Shown: positions 35,111 through 48,189 of the stretch, one piece after another
Numbering within the stretch: the stretch's first letter is position 1
How the letters are laid out: every line of letters starts with the position of its first letter
Source of the DNA: Vitis vinifera
Taxonomy: Eukaryota > Streptophyta > Magnoliopsida > Vitales > Vitaceae
Direction of reading: 5' to 3'
DNA: 64,000 nt
NCBI RefSeq assembly: GCF_030704535.1
Contig: NC_081817.1
Span: 9,746,501 to 9,810,500, forward strand
The notes under the pieces: generated by a model
Databases searched by the model: none
Seen by the model: only the letters and a program-made list of their open reading frames with translations
What the model was told of the DNA's origin: nothing
Position numbers and translations under genes: made by a program

Positions 35111-35709
35111 CTAAACATCAGCTCATCTACAAATTATTATCTTTTATATAAGTAATAAATTTTATTACCAAATGCGCAAAAAGAGAGCAAGAGTATCACC
35201 ACATCCATTAATATAATCCATGGACTCTTACTTATTATTTTTATTTTTTTTCTTAGGTAACATTGAGCTACTATTGACTTCTAAAAAGGCTTCCAATACC
35301 CATCAGGGATTGCTCAAGTATCTTCATATCCTTCCAGAGACAAGATCCAAGGTTTAGTAGTCAGCTTCTTACCAAAACACCCCAATAGCTACCAAGCTTC
35401 AATACAAAAAATTCTCCAAAAAGAAATTCAAAATGCAATTCTCCACAGTCAAATTAAACCCCCAACCTTGGAAAAAAATGTAAATTATCTATTGACACTT
35501 GGAATATGGAAGGGTTCACCAATGAAGTGTATAAAACTTTAATCATGAAAGGTTATTCGTCAAAAGCCAAAACATGATATAGATCATAAGCCAGCAGTTC
35601 AGTGAACTTTGCACTGCAAATGCTGCCATATCTCGTCCTATAAATATGCTTGTGTCTAAAAATTCAGACTACCCAGCTATAATTTACATCCTCCATGGGT
35701 TTTAAATAT
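35110..35709. other. flank of KTF1 fragment, no further exon recognised
   Basis: The preceding KTF1 exons were sought on the minus strand and not found. Confidence 0.4.
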
Positions 35710-38262
35710 TCCGCGATCGATACTCGATCGGACGACATCAGCCGGTCGACCGGTGAATCAACACTTTGACCGGTTGGTCTTATTGACGACCGGTTGAGAT
35801 TTTTTGGACTCGCAAAACCTATTTTCTAATTCCTTCCTTTTCTAACACTTATGCAATGTCTTTAGGTGAGCTAATATGCCAATTTTGAATCATTTAGCCT
35901 AAGGTATATTTGATAAAAATCGGGTTTTAAAGAAAATCAAGTTTTAAATAAAAAACCGAGTTTTCCAAGATGCATGAAAAGGTATGAACATCCTAATTGC
36001 ACTCATGCTATCATCCTACATTCATTTCCTATGATCTCAAGTCTTCCAAGCGTCTCGAGCTTGTATCCATTTGGTCCTTTGATGAATTTCGGAGTTACTA
36101 CTTGAGATTCTTAAACATTAAACCAATTAGTTACTTAACCATAGTTTGTTATCATCGAAACCCGATTAGGAGAACCTTTGGGCTAACAATCTCCCCCTTT
36201 TTGATGCTGACAAACCTTGGTTATCTAGGAGAGAAAGAAATCTCCCCCTCAAACCAATCATGGATCAATCAAATGATAAGCAATGTAAAACACGAAGAAT
36301 CAATTGATAAAGATATCATATCATATATATATGGAAATCTCACATGTACAATAAGATAGATATGACATTGATAACAATGACATGCATGAGAGACTCGTAG
36401 ATCCTATAGATCGTACATCCTATAAATATCTCCCCCTTTGGCAACATCAAAAAGAAACGAAGGGGGATCCCAAACACACTCAAGGCTGAGGAGGTGGTGG
36501 TGGAAACACAGAACGTAGGTAAGCCATCATCTCCTCGTGGTGCCTCTCCTGGTGGCTCTCAAGCCGCTCAATCCTCTCTACGAGATGCTCAAACTGAGAG
36601 GTGAAGCTGGCCTCAGACTGATCGATGTGATCCTCTATGGAAGAAAAACGAGTATCATGCACTACGACTAACTCCTCCATACGGGTCTCGAGAGAGCTGA
36701 TCTGTGCTGACAAATCCATCCAAGGTGGATAATTAGTAGCATGAGGAGCCTGAGATGGTAGCTCGGTAAATGATGGCTGAGATGAAGGGTCTGCTATGAA
36801 GGACGGCTCAGTCATCATAGGCTCGGAGAAGGTAGCCTCACAATGAATGCCCTCTGACTGATGTGGTGGCGGAATGTCAACATCGGGCCCTCTATGCTCA
36901 AAGTCCCTCTGAGGGTCCAACCCAGCCTTCATCTCTCTGATCTCAGCCTCCTCCTCTACTCCAGGGTGTATCTGATCATGTCCCCGAGCCTGTCGCTCAG
37001 CTTTCCTAACCCATGAGCCATCGGGTGCCTTCTCGAACTTCATGCGCCCCAGAGACTGCGCATCATACGTGTCATAAGTAGTGGGAGCCTCAATATCTGT
37101 CTCTCTACTCAAGTCGATCCCGGCATCCTTGAAAGCACGGGTAAGGAAGCGGCCGTAGGGGAGTACACGTGTCGAGCTCTCAACACAGGAGATCATGTGC
37201 ATCATCATAAGGTAGCCAACATGAATCCGTCTCCCGGTGAGGATCGAGTCAACAATGAAAGCCTCGAGGTAGGAGACCTCGTCTAGATGTCCTCCACGTG
37301 GCAAGAGAATCGAACAAATCATATGGTGAAGGACTCGGCTAGTCACTGTCAAACTGTGAGCCGATGGTTTGCCCATCCCCTGAGGATCGGCAAGTCCGCA
37401 CAACCTCTAAACAGCCTCTCTAGGCTCAAATCCTGGCACAGTGGGCCACACCTTGGCCTCATAAACATGGAGTCCAACCGAAGGGATGTCGAGAATGCGG
37501 TAGATGCTCTCCGGACTAAAACGGATCTCAACGCCTCTCACAGTGGATAATACAGGTCCTCCAACCTCGTAACTCGCCCGAGAATAGAAAGCCCGCACCA
37601 GAGTCAGGAAGACGGGCTCAGAGATCGTCATTACGGGCAGCCATCCCATCCGTCCGAACAACCCCTCAAAGCCAAAGTGCTGAAGTTGGGAGAAATTCAC
37701 CCTTCTCCCAGGGATGACTTTCCTCTGAGCAAATTTTTGCTTGTAGCGCTGATAGTCCTCATTCGAACTGAAAAGTGTCGTGTCAAACCTCGCCTTTCGG
37801 CGAGCCTCCGACTGCTCGGGCTGAGATGGGTCAACAGGGCGCTTGCCCTGAGCCCTGGAAGTCCTCGTCTCTCTCCGTGGTGCCATCAATGAAGTGAAAG
37901 AGGTGAAGAAGGAGTCCAAACAGGGAATGAAAGCAAAGAGGAAGATGCAACCACAAACCCGAAACCTTAGACGCCTGGAGATGAAGCTGAATAGCCCTCA
38001 CACGCGCGGTGAAGAGAGGAGGCGCCCTGAAGAGGTGAAACCCTAGGTTTCTAACCAAAACCCTAGCCCAAATCCATCCCAAAATGATGTCCTCAGCCTG
38101 CAAACGGGCTGAAATCTGGCCAAAAACTCTTCGGGAAGCATGGATATGAAGGGGCGGGAAGCTATTGAGGCGAAAACGGGAGAAATGAAGCGCGTGGGGG
38201 CCGTTTTAAATTCTGACCCCCGACGAACCGGTCGATCGGTTACTAAACCAGTCGACCGTCTT
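35710..38262 (-). mobile_element. Transposase_32-bearing element, copy 2 (minus strand)
   Basis: Reverse-orientation relative of 29345-31800. Reading the minus strand, paired ACCGGTCGAT/ACTGGTCGAC motifs (38226-38260) come first, then the gene (37886-36480), the conserved GGGGGAGATTGTTAG near 36190, about 450 bp of shared 3' sequence and a final ACCGGT module (about 35740-35805). The two copies have their 3' ends facing each other about 3.9 kb apart. Confidence 0.6.
36480..37886 (-). pseudogene. Transposase_32-type gene with one stop
   Basis: It starts MAPRRETRTSRAQGKRP; an ATG 11 codons earlier at 37919 is also in frame. Family blocks in order are YQRYKQKFAQRKVIPG, MGWLPVMTISEP, YRILDIPSVGL, CGLADPQGMGK, SRVLHHMI, GGHLDEVSYLEAFIVDSIL, LPYGRFLTRA and the coiled-coil-like end. 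The only defect seen is TAG at 37407-37409, exactly where related copies have the Gln of QRLCGL (CAG to TAG). Otherwise the frame is open for about 470 codons, so inactivation is recent. Confidence 0.85.
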
Positions 38263-38269
38263 CGCACCG

Positions 38270-39075
38270 TTATTGTATTTATAAAAAAGGGGGAAAAATA
38301 GTAATTTGATATTATTATTGTAACATGTACAAAATTAAATAAAATGAAGTTATTAAGTAAAATAATTTAAATTATAATTATTATAAAAATATTGAATTGG
38401 ATTTAGATTAGGTTTGGGTTGTTCGAATTTTTATTTGTATTTCACCTTAATTAAGTTTGGGGAAATAAAATTGTACCCTAAGATTATAAATAATTTTTGA
38501 ACCTTATCCAAATTAAGGTTGGGTTAAGTCATGACAACTTGCCTAAATTGCACCTCCTAATTTCGATTATCCAAAAAAGACTTGATGGCTTATTGAAGAA
38601 AAAGGATCAAATGTCTATAACCCCTTAAATGAGGATTCAACATAAGATCAACATTTTTTAATCTAGTCAATTTTGGAACGACTTTGTGGGATTGAAATAA
38701 ACTAACAAAAACCAACAAAGGTACAAAAACTGATGCATATGGTGGTAGCATAAGGTTATATAATTCATTAGTTACTTCCAATGCAATTATTATGATCTGT
38801 GCCCAAGGTCATTTATTCATTTATTCATGTTCTTTATGTCCATGTTGAAATGCGTTATTTAACCAAAAATTGCATCAAATGAATTGGAAGCCTATGTCTA
38901 TACATGATAAGGTTGGGTTTTTTAAGGATCACAAGATCCGTTTGGTGTTTGATGTGAGCTTGTCTGTGGATAAGCCTATGTCTTGATCTATGTTGGGAAT
39001 AGTAACAAAGAGAAGTCATATGTTTTGATCTAATCGCCATATCACATACCTAAACGAAAACAAAATGAATACATT
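38270..39075. other. no gene recognised
   Basis: AT-rich stretch between the element and the next ACCGGT module; nothing identified. Confidence 0.5.
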
Positions 39076-39225
39076 AACCGGTCGACCAGTTATATTCTAC
39101 CGGTTGCATCTTTAGCTCAACCGGTAGCCACTGGCCCTTTTGGTGGTAGGATTCTCAAATGGCTAGTGGCTACCGGTTGAGATAAGTAGGAGACAGGTTG
39201 AAGAGAACCGGTCGACCGGTTAAGA
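39076..39225. repeat. ACCGGT module next to the satellite
   Basis: ACCGGTCGACCAGTT, CTACCGGTTGCAT, CAACCGGTAGCCACTGG, GGCTACCGGTTGAG and the perfect palindrome AACCGGTCGACCGGTT (39206-39221). It lies about 160 bp left of the satellite array. Confidence 0.8.
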
Positions 39226-41121
39226 TTTACTTGTATAAGTTGTAATTTGTTTGGATTCCTCCACAGATTCGTGTATTGATAGGCCAATTTGGCATTTTGC
39301 TACATGTAATTGCTCTTCCTTTGAAGGGACATCATTCTGGTAAACGAACATCCATATCAGCCAACCTTTAGTTGCTTGCAAGCGGTTATCAAATGATATC
39401 TCGAAAAATCGGAATGGGAAAATACTAAAAAATTCACAAGGGTACGAAGAATGTGAGGAATCCTCACATTCTTCGTACTCTTCCAAATCTCCACTTCTTT
39501 GGACTTTTTAAAATTTTTTTGGGTATCATATGGCTTCGAAGTTGTTTCAATAGGTCCGTTACACTTAGAAGGAGGTCAAATGATATCCGGAAAAATCGTA
39601 ATCGAAAAATACTAAGAGATTCACAACGGTACGAAGAATGTGAGGAATCCTCACATTCTTCGTACCCTCCCAAATCTCCACTTCTTTGGGCTTTTTAAAA
39701 TTTTTTGGGGCATCATATGGCTTGGATGTTGTTTAAATAGGTCTGTTACACTTAGAAGGTGGTCAAATTATATCCGAAAAAATCGAAATAAAAAAATACT
39801 AAAAAATTCACAAGGGTACGAAGAATGTGAGGAATCCTCACATTCTTCGTACCCTCCCAAATCTCCACATCTTTGGACTTTTAAAAATTTTTTGGGACAT
39901 CATATGCCTTGGATGTTGTTTGAATAGCTCCGTTACACTTAGAAGGTGGTCAAATGATATCCAGAAAAATCGTAATCGAAAAATACTAAAAAATTCACAA
40001 GGGTACGAAGAGTGAGAGGAATCTTCACATTCATCGTACCCTCCCAAATCTCCACTTCTTTGGCCTTTTTAAAATTTTTTGGGGCATCATATGGCTTGGA
40101 CGTTGTTTAAATAGGTCCGTTACACTTAGAAGGCGGTCAAATGATATCCAAAAAAATCAAAATCCAAAAATACTAAAAAATTCACAAGGGTACGAAGAAT
40201 GTGAGGAATCCTCACATTCTTCGTACCCTCCCAAATCTCCACATCTTTGGACTTTTAAAAATTTTTGGGACATCATATGCCTTGGATGTTGTTTGAATAG
40301 CTCCGTTACACTTAGAAGGTGGTCAAATGATATCCGGAAAAATCGTAATCGAAAAATACTAAAAAATTCACAAGGGTACAAAGAATGTGAGGAATCCTCA
40401 CATTCTTCGTACCCTCCCAAATCTCCACTTCTTTGGCCTTTTTAAAACTTTTTGGGGCATCATATGGCTTGGACGTTGTTTAAATAGGTCCATTACACTT
40501 AGAAGGAAGTCAAATGATATCCGGAAAAATCGAAATCCAAAAATACTAAAAAATTCACAAGGGTACGAAGAATGTGAGGATTCCTCACATTCTTCGTACC
40601 CTCGCAAATCTCCACATCTTTGGACTTTTAAAAATTTTTTGGGACATCATATGCCTTGGATGTTGTTTGAATAGCTCCGTTACACTTAGAAGGTGGTCAA
40701 ATGATATCCGGAAAAATCGTAATCGAAAAATACTAAAAAATTCACAAGGGTACGAAGAGTGTGAGGAATCCTCACATTCTTCGTACCCTTCCAAATCTCC
40801 ACTTCTTTGGCCTTTTAAAAATTTTTTGGGGCATCATATGGCTTGGACGTTGTTTAAATAGGTCCGTTACACTTAGAAGGAGGTCAAATGATATCCAAAA
40901 AAATCGAAATCCAAAAATACTAAAAAATTCACAAGGGTACGAAGAATGTGAGGAATCCTCACATTCTTCATACCCTCCCAAATTTCCACATCTTTGGACT
41001 TTTAAAATTATTTTGGGACATCATATGCCTTGGATGTTGTTTGAATAGCTCCGTTACACTCAGAAGGTGGTCAAATGATATCCCGAAAAATCGAAATCGA
41101 AAAATACTAAAAAATTCACAA

Positions 41122-41162
41122 GGGTACGAAGAATGTGAGGAATCCTCACATTCTTCGTACCC
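41122..41162. repeat. representative 41-bp palindrome of the satellite
   Basis: GGGTACGAAGAATGTGAGGA, a central A, then its exact reverse complement. It is a perfect 20-bp-arm inverted repeat with a one-base centre, able to extrude as a cruciform or to fold as an RNA hairpin. Confidence 0.95.
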
Positions 41163-43556
41163 TCCCAAATCTCCACTTCTTTGGGCTTTTTAAAATTTTT
41201 TGGGGCATCATATGGCTTGGACGTTGTTTAAATAGGACCGTTACACTTAGGAGGTGGTCAAATGATATCCGGAAAAATCGAAATGGGAAAATACTAAAAA
41301 ATTCACAAGGGTACGAAGGATGTGAGGAATCCTCACATTCTTCGTACCCTCGCAAATCTCCACATCTTTGGACTTTTAAAAATTTTTTGGGACATCATAT
41401 GCCTTGGATGTTGTTCGAATAGCTCTGTTACACTTAGAAAGTGGTCAAATGATATCCGGAAAAATCGTAATCGAAAAATACTAAAAAATTCACAAGGGTA
41501 CAAAGAATGTGAGGAATCCTCACATTCTTCGTACCCTCCCAAATCTCCACTTATTTGGCCTTTTTAAAATTTTTTGGGGCATCATATGGCTTGGACGTTG
41601 TTTAAATAGGTCCGTTACACTTAGAAGGTGGTCAAATGATATCCGGAAAAATCGAACTCCAAAAATACTAAAAAATTCACAAGGGTACGAAGAATGTGAG
41701 GAATCCGCACATTCTTCGTACCCTCCCAAATCTCCACATCTTTGGACTTTTAAAAATTTTTTGGGACATCATATGCCGTGGATGTTTTTTGAATAGCTCC
41801 GTTACACTTAGAAGGTGGTCAAAAGATATCCGAAAATAATCGAAATCCAAAAATACTAAAAAAATTCACAAGGGTACGAAGAATGTGAGGAATCCTCACA
41901 TTCTTCGTACCCTCCCAAATCTCCACATCTTTGGACTTTTAAAAATTTTTTGGGACATCATATGCCGTGGATGTTTTTTGAATAGCTCCGTTACACTTAG
42001 AAGGTGGTCAAAAGATATCCGAAAAAATCGAAATCCAAAAATACTAAAAAAATTCACAAGGGTACGAAGAATGTGAGGAATCCTCACATTCTTCGTACCC
42101 TCCCAAATCTCCACATCTTTGGACTTTTAAAAATTTTTGGGACATCATATGCCTTGGATGTTATTTGAATAGCTCCGTTACACTTAGAAGGAGGTCAAAA
42201 GATATCCGGAAAAATCGAAATCCAAAAATATTAAAAAAATTCACAAGGGTACGAAGGATGTGAGGAATCCTCACATTCTTCGTACCCTCCCAAATCTCCA
42301 CATCTTTGGACTTTTAAAAATTTTTGGGAGATCATATGCCTCAGATGTTGTTTGAATAGCTCCGTTACACTTAGAAGGTGGTCAAATGATATCCGGAAAA
42401 ATCGAAAGCCAAAAATACTAAAAAAATTCACAAGGGTACGAAGAATGTGAGGAATCATCACATTCTTCGTACCCTTCCAAATCTCCACTTCTTTGGCCTT
42501 TTAAAATTTTTTTGGGACATCATATGCCTTGGATGTTGTTTGAATAGCTCCGTTACACTTAAAAGGTGGTCAAATGATATCCGAAAAAATCGTAATCGAA
42601 AAATACTAAAAAATTCACAAGGGTACGAAGAGTGTGAGGAATCCTCACATTCTTCGTACCCTTCCAAATCTCTACTTCTTTGGCCTTTTAAAATTTTTTT
42701 GGGGCATCATATGGCTTGGACGTTGTTTAAATAGGTCCGTTACACTTAGAAGGAGGTCAAATGATATCCAAAAAAATCGAAATCCAAAAATACTAAAAAA
42801 TTCACAAGGGTACGAAGAATGTGAGGAATCCTCACATTCTTCGTACCCTCCCAAATTTCCACATCTTTGGACTTTTAAAATTTTTTTGGGACATCATATG
42901 CCTTTGATGTAGTTTGAATAGCTCCGTTACACTCAGAAGGTGGTCAAATGATATCCTGAAAAATCGAAATCGAAAAATACTAAAAAATTCACAAGGGTAC
43001 GAAGAATGTGAGGAATCCTCACGTTCTTCGTACCCTCCAAAATCTCCACTTCTTTGGGCTTTTTAAAATTTTTTGGGGCATCATATGGCTTGGACGTTGT
43101 TTGAATAGGACCGTTACACTTAGGAGGTGGTCAAATGATATCCGGAAAAATCGAAATGCAAAAATACTAAAAAATTCACAAGGGTACGAAGGATGTGAGG
43201 AATCCTCACATTCTTCGTGCCCTCGCAAATCTCCACATCGTTGGACTTTTAAAAATTTTTTGGGACATCATATGCCTTGGATGTTGTTCAAATAGCTCCG
43301 TTACACTTAGAAAGTGGTCAAATGATATCCGGAAAAATCGTAATCGAAAAATACTAAAAAATTCACAAGGGTACGAAGAATGTGAGGAATCCTCACATTC
43401 TTCGTACCCTCCCAAATCTCCACATCTTTGGACTTTTAAAAATTTTTTGGGACATCATATGCCTTGGATGCTGTGTGAATAGCTCCGTTACACTTAGAAG
43501 GAGGTCAAATGATATCCGGAAAAATCGAAATCCAAAAATACTAAAAAAATTCACAA

Positions 43557-43597
43557 GGGTACGAAGGATGTGAGGAATCCTCACATTCTTCGTACCC
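43557..43597. repeat. palindrome with left-arm variant
   Basis: The left arm has GAAGGATG instead of GAAGAATG, the centre is A and the right arm is standard. The same form occurs at 52153 and 47675-type monomers. Confidence 0.85.
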
Positions 43598-44307
43598 TCC
43601 CAAATCTCCACATCTTTGGACTTTTAAAAATTTTTTGGGACATCATATGCCGTGGATGTTTTTTGAATAGCTCCGTTACACTTAGAAGGTGGTCAAAAGA
43701 TATCCGAAAAAATCGAAATCCAAAAATACTAAAAAAATTCACAAGGGTACGAAGAATGTGAGGAATCCTCACATTCTTCGTACCCTCCCAAATCTCCACA
43801 TCTTTGGACTTTTAAAAATTTTTTGGGACATCATATGCCTTGGATGTTATTTGAATAGCACCGTTACACTTAGAAGGTGGTCAAATGATATCCGGAAAAA
43901 TCGAAATCCAAAAATACTAAAAAAATTCATAAGGGTACGAAGAATGTGAGGAATCCTCACATTCTTCGTACCCTCCCAAATCTCCACATCTTTGGACTTT
44001 TAAAATTTTTTTGGGACATCATATGCCTTGGATGTTGTTTGAAAAGCTCCGTTACACTTAGAAGGAGGTCAAATGATATCCGAAAATATCGAAATCCAAA
44101 AATACTAAAAAATTCACTAGGGTACGAAGGATGTGAGGAATTCTCACATTCTTCGTACCCTCCGAAATCTCCACATATTTAGACTTTTAAAAATTTTTTG
44201 GGACATCATATGCCTTAGATGTTGTTTGAATAGCTCCATTACACTTAGAAGGTGGTCAAATGATATCCGGAAAAATCGAAATCCAAAAATACTAAAAAAA
44301 TTCACAA

Positions 44308-44348
44308 GGGTACGAAGAATGTGAGGATTCCTCACATCCTTCGTACCC
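44308..44348. repeat. palindrome with inverted core
   Basis: Exact reverse complement of 43557-43597: the left arm is standard, the centre is T and the right arm has CATCCTTC. Block copies of this monomer lie at 53102 and 55907. Confidence 0.85.
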
Positions 44349-44639
44349 TCCCAAATCTCCACATCTTTGGACATTTAAAAATTTTTTGGGAGATCATATG
44401 CCTTAGATGTTGTTTGAATAGCTCCGTTACACTTAGAAGGTGGTCAAATGATATCCGGAAAAATCGAAAGCCAAAAATACTAAAAAAATTCACAAGGGTA
44501 TGAAGAATGTGAGGAATCATCACATTCTTCGTCCCCTCCCAAATCTCCACTTCTTTGGGCTTTTTAAAATTTTTTGGGGCATCATATGGCTTGGTCGTTG
44601 TTTAAATAGGTCCATTACACTTAGAAGGTGGTCAAATGA

Positions 44640-45750
44640 TATCCGGAAAAATCGAAATCGAAAAATACTAAAATATTCACAAGGGTACGAAGAATGTGAG
44701 GAATCCTCACATTCTTCGTACCCTCCCAATCTCCACTTCTTTGGCCTTTTTAAAATTTTTTGGGGCATCATATGGCTTGGACGTTGTTTAAATAGGTCCG
44801 TTACACTTAGAAGGTGGTCAAATGATATCCGGAAAAATCGAAATCCAAAAATAATAAAAAATTCACAAGGGTACGAAGAATGTGAGGAATCCGCACATTC
44901 TTTGTACCCTCCCAAATCTCCGCATCTTTGGACTTTTCAAAATTTTTTGGGACATCATATGCCTTGGATGTTGTTGGAATAGCTCCGTTACACTTAGAAG
45001 GTGGTCAAATGATATCCGGAAAAATTGGAATGGGAAAATACTAAAAAATTCACAAGGGTACGAAGAATGTGAGGAATCCTCACATTCTTCGTACCCTCCC
45101 AAATCTCCACTTCTTTTGGCTTTTTAAAATTTTTTGGGGCATCATATGGCTTGGACGTTCTTTAAATAGGTCCGTTACACTTAGAAGGTAGTCAAATGAT
45201 ATCCGGAAAAATCGAAATCGAAAAATACTAAAATATTCACAAGGGTACGAAGAATGTGAGGAATCCTCACATTCTTCGTACCCTCCCAATCTCCACTTCT
45301 TTGGCCTTTTTAAAATTTTTTGGGGCATCATATGGCTTGGACGTTGTTTAAATAGGTCCGTTACACTTAGAAGGTGGTCAAATGATATCCGGAAAAATCG
45401 AAATCCAAAAATAATAAAAAATTCACAAGGGTACGAAGAATGTGAGGAATCCGCACATTCTTTGTACCCTCCCAAATCTCCGCATCTTTGGACTTTTAAA
45501 AATTTTTTGGGACATCATATGCCTTGGATGTTGTTGGAATAGCTCCGTTACACTTAGAAGGTGGTCAAATGATATCCGGAAAAATTGGAATGGGAAAATA
45601 CTAAAAAATTCACAAGGGTACGAAGAATGTGAGGAATCCTCACATTCTTCGTACCCTCCCAAATCTCCACTTCTTTTGGCTTTTTAAAATTTTTTGGGGC
45701 ATCATATGGCTTGGACGTTCTTTAAATAGGTCCGTTACACTTAGAAGGTA
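44640..45750. repeat. 560-bp (three-monomer) tandem duplication within the array
   Basis: Diagnostic variants (CCCTCCCAATCTCC with one A lost, ATCCGCACATTCTTTG, AAAATTGGAATGGG) recur in order with a shift of 560 bp: 44682 to 45242 and 44863 to 45423. Confidence 0.8.
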
Positions 45751-48189
45751 GTCAAATGATATCCGGAAAAATCGTAATCGAAAAATACAAAAAAATTCAC
45801 AAGGGTACGAAGAATGTGAGGAATCCTCACATTCTTCGTACCCTCTCAAATCTCCACATCTTTGGACTTTTAAAAATTTTTTGGGACATCATATGGCTTG
45901 GATGTTGTTTGAATAGATTCGTTACACTTAGAAGGTGGTCAAATGATATCCGGAAATATCCAATTCCAAAAATACTAAAAAATTCACAAGGGTACGAAGA
46001 ATGTGAGGATTCCTCACATTCTTCGTACCCTCCCAAATCTCCACATCTTTGGACTTTTAAAAATTTTTTGGGACATCATATGGCTTGGATGTTGTTTTAA
46101 TAGCTCCGTTACACTTAGAAGGTGGTCAAATGATATCCGGAAATATCCAATTCCAAAAATACTAAAAAATTCACAAGGGTACGAAGAATGTGAGGATTCC
46201 TCACATTCTTCGTACCCTCCCAAATCTCCACATCTTTGGACTTTTAAAAATTTTTTGGGACATCATATGGCTTGGATGTTGTTTGAATAGCTCCGTTACA
46301 CTCAGAAGGTGGTCAAATGATTTCCAGAAATATCGAAATCCAAAAATACTAAAAAATTCACAAGGGTACGAAGAATGTGAGGATTCCTCACATTCTTCGT
46401 ACCCTCGCAAATCTCCACATCTTTGGACTTTTAAAAATTTTTTGGGACATCATATGCCTTGGATGTTGTTTGAATAGCTCCGTTACACTTAGAAGGTGGT
46501 CAAATGATATCCGGAAAAATCGTAATCGAAAAATACTAAAAAATTCACAAGGGTACGAAGAGTGTGAGGAATCCTCACATTCTTCGTACCCTTCCAAATC
46601 TCCACTTCTTTGGCCTTTTAAAAATTTTTTGGGGCATCATATGGCTTGGACGTTGTTTAAATAGGTCCGTTACACTTAGAAGGAGGTCAAATGATATCCA
46701 AAAAAATCGAAATCACAAAATACTAAAAAATTCACAAGGGTACGAAGAATGTGAGGAATCCTCACATTCTTCATACCCTCCCAAATTTCCACATCTTTGG
46801 ACTTTTAAAATTTTTTTGGGACATCATATGCCTTGGATGTTGTTTGAATAGCTCCGTTACACTCAGAAGGTGGTCAAATGATATCCCGAAAAATCGAAAT
46901 CGAAAAATACTAAAAAATTCACAAGGGTACGAAGAATGTGAGGAATCCTCACATTCTTCGTACCCTCCCAAATCTCCACTTCTTTGGGCTTTTTAAAATT
47001 TTTTGGGGCATCATATGGCTTGGACGTTGTTTAAATAGGTCCGTTACACTTAGAAGGAGGTCAAATGATATCCAAAAAAATCGAAATCCAAAAATACTAA
47101 AAAATTCACAAGGGTACGAAGAATGTGAGGAATCCTCACGTTCTTCGTACCCTCCCAAATCTCCACTTCTTTGGGCTTTTTAAAATTTTTTGGGGCATCA
47201 TATGGCTTGGACGTTGTTTGAATAGGACCGTTACACTTAGGAGGTGGTCAAATGATATCCGGAAAAATCGAAATGCAAAAATACTAAAAAATTCACAAGG
47301 GTACGAAGGATGTGAGGAATCCTCACATTCTTCATGCCCTCGCAAATCTCCACATCGTTGGACTTTTAAAAATTTTTTGGGACATCATATGCCTTGGATG
47401 TTGTTCAAATAGCTCCGTTACACTTAGAAAGTGGTCAAATGATATCCGGAAAAATCGTAATCGAAAAATACTAAAAAATTCACAAGGGTACGAAGAATGT
47501 GAGGAATCCTCACATTCTTCGTACCCTCCCAAATCTCCACATCTTTGGACTTTTAAAATTTTTTTGGGACATCATATGCCTTGGATGCTGTGTGAATAGC
47601 TCCGTTACACTTAGAAGGAGGTCAAATGTTATCCGGAAAAATCGAAATCCAAAAATACTAAAAAAATTCACAAGGGTACGAAGGATGTGAGGAATCCTCA
47701 CATTCTTCGTACCCTCCCAAATCTCCACATCTTTGGACTTTTAAAAATTTTTTGGGACATCATATGCCGTGGATGTTTTTTGAATAGCTCCGGTACACTT
47801 AGAAGGTGGTCAAAAGATATCCGAAAAAATCGAAATCCAAAAATACTAAAAAAATTCACAAGGGTACGAAGAATGTGAGGAATCCTCACATTCTTCGTAC
47901 CCTCCCAAATCTCCACATCTTTGGACTTTTAAAAATTTTTTGGGACATCATATGCCTTGGATGTTATTTGAATAGCTCCGTTACACTTAGAAGGAGGTCA
48001 AATGATATCCGGAAAAATCGAAATCCAAAAATATTAAAAAAATTCACAAGGGTACGAAGGATGTGAGGAATCCTCACATTCTTCGTACCCTCCCAAATCT
48101 CCACATCTTTGGACTTTTAAAAATTTTTTGGGACATCATATGCCTTAGATGGTTTTTGAATAGCACCGTTACACTTAGAAGGTGGTCAA

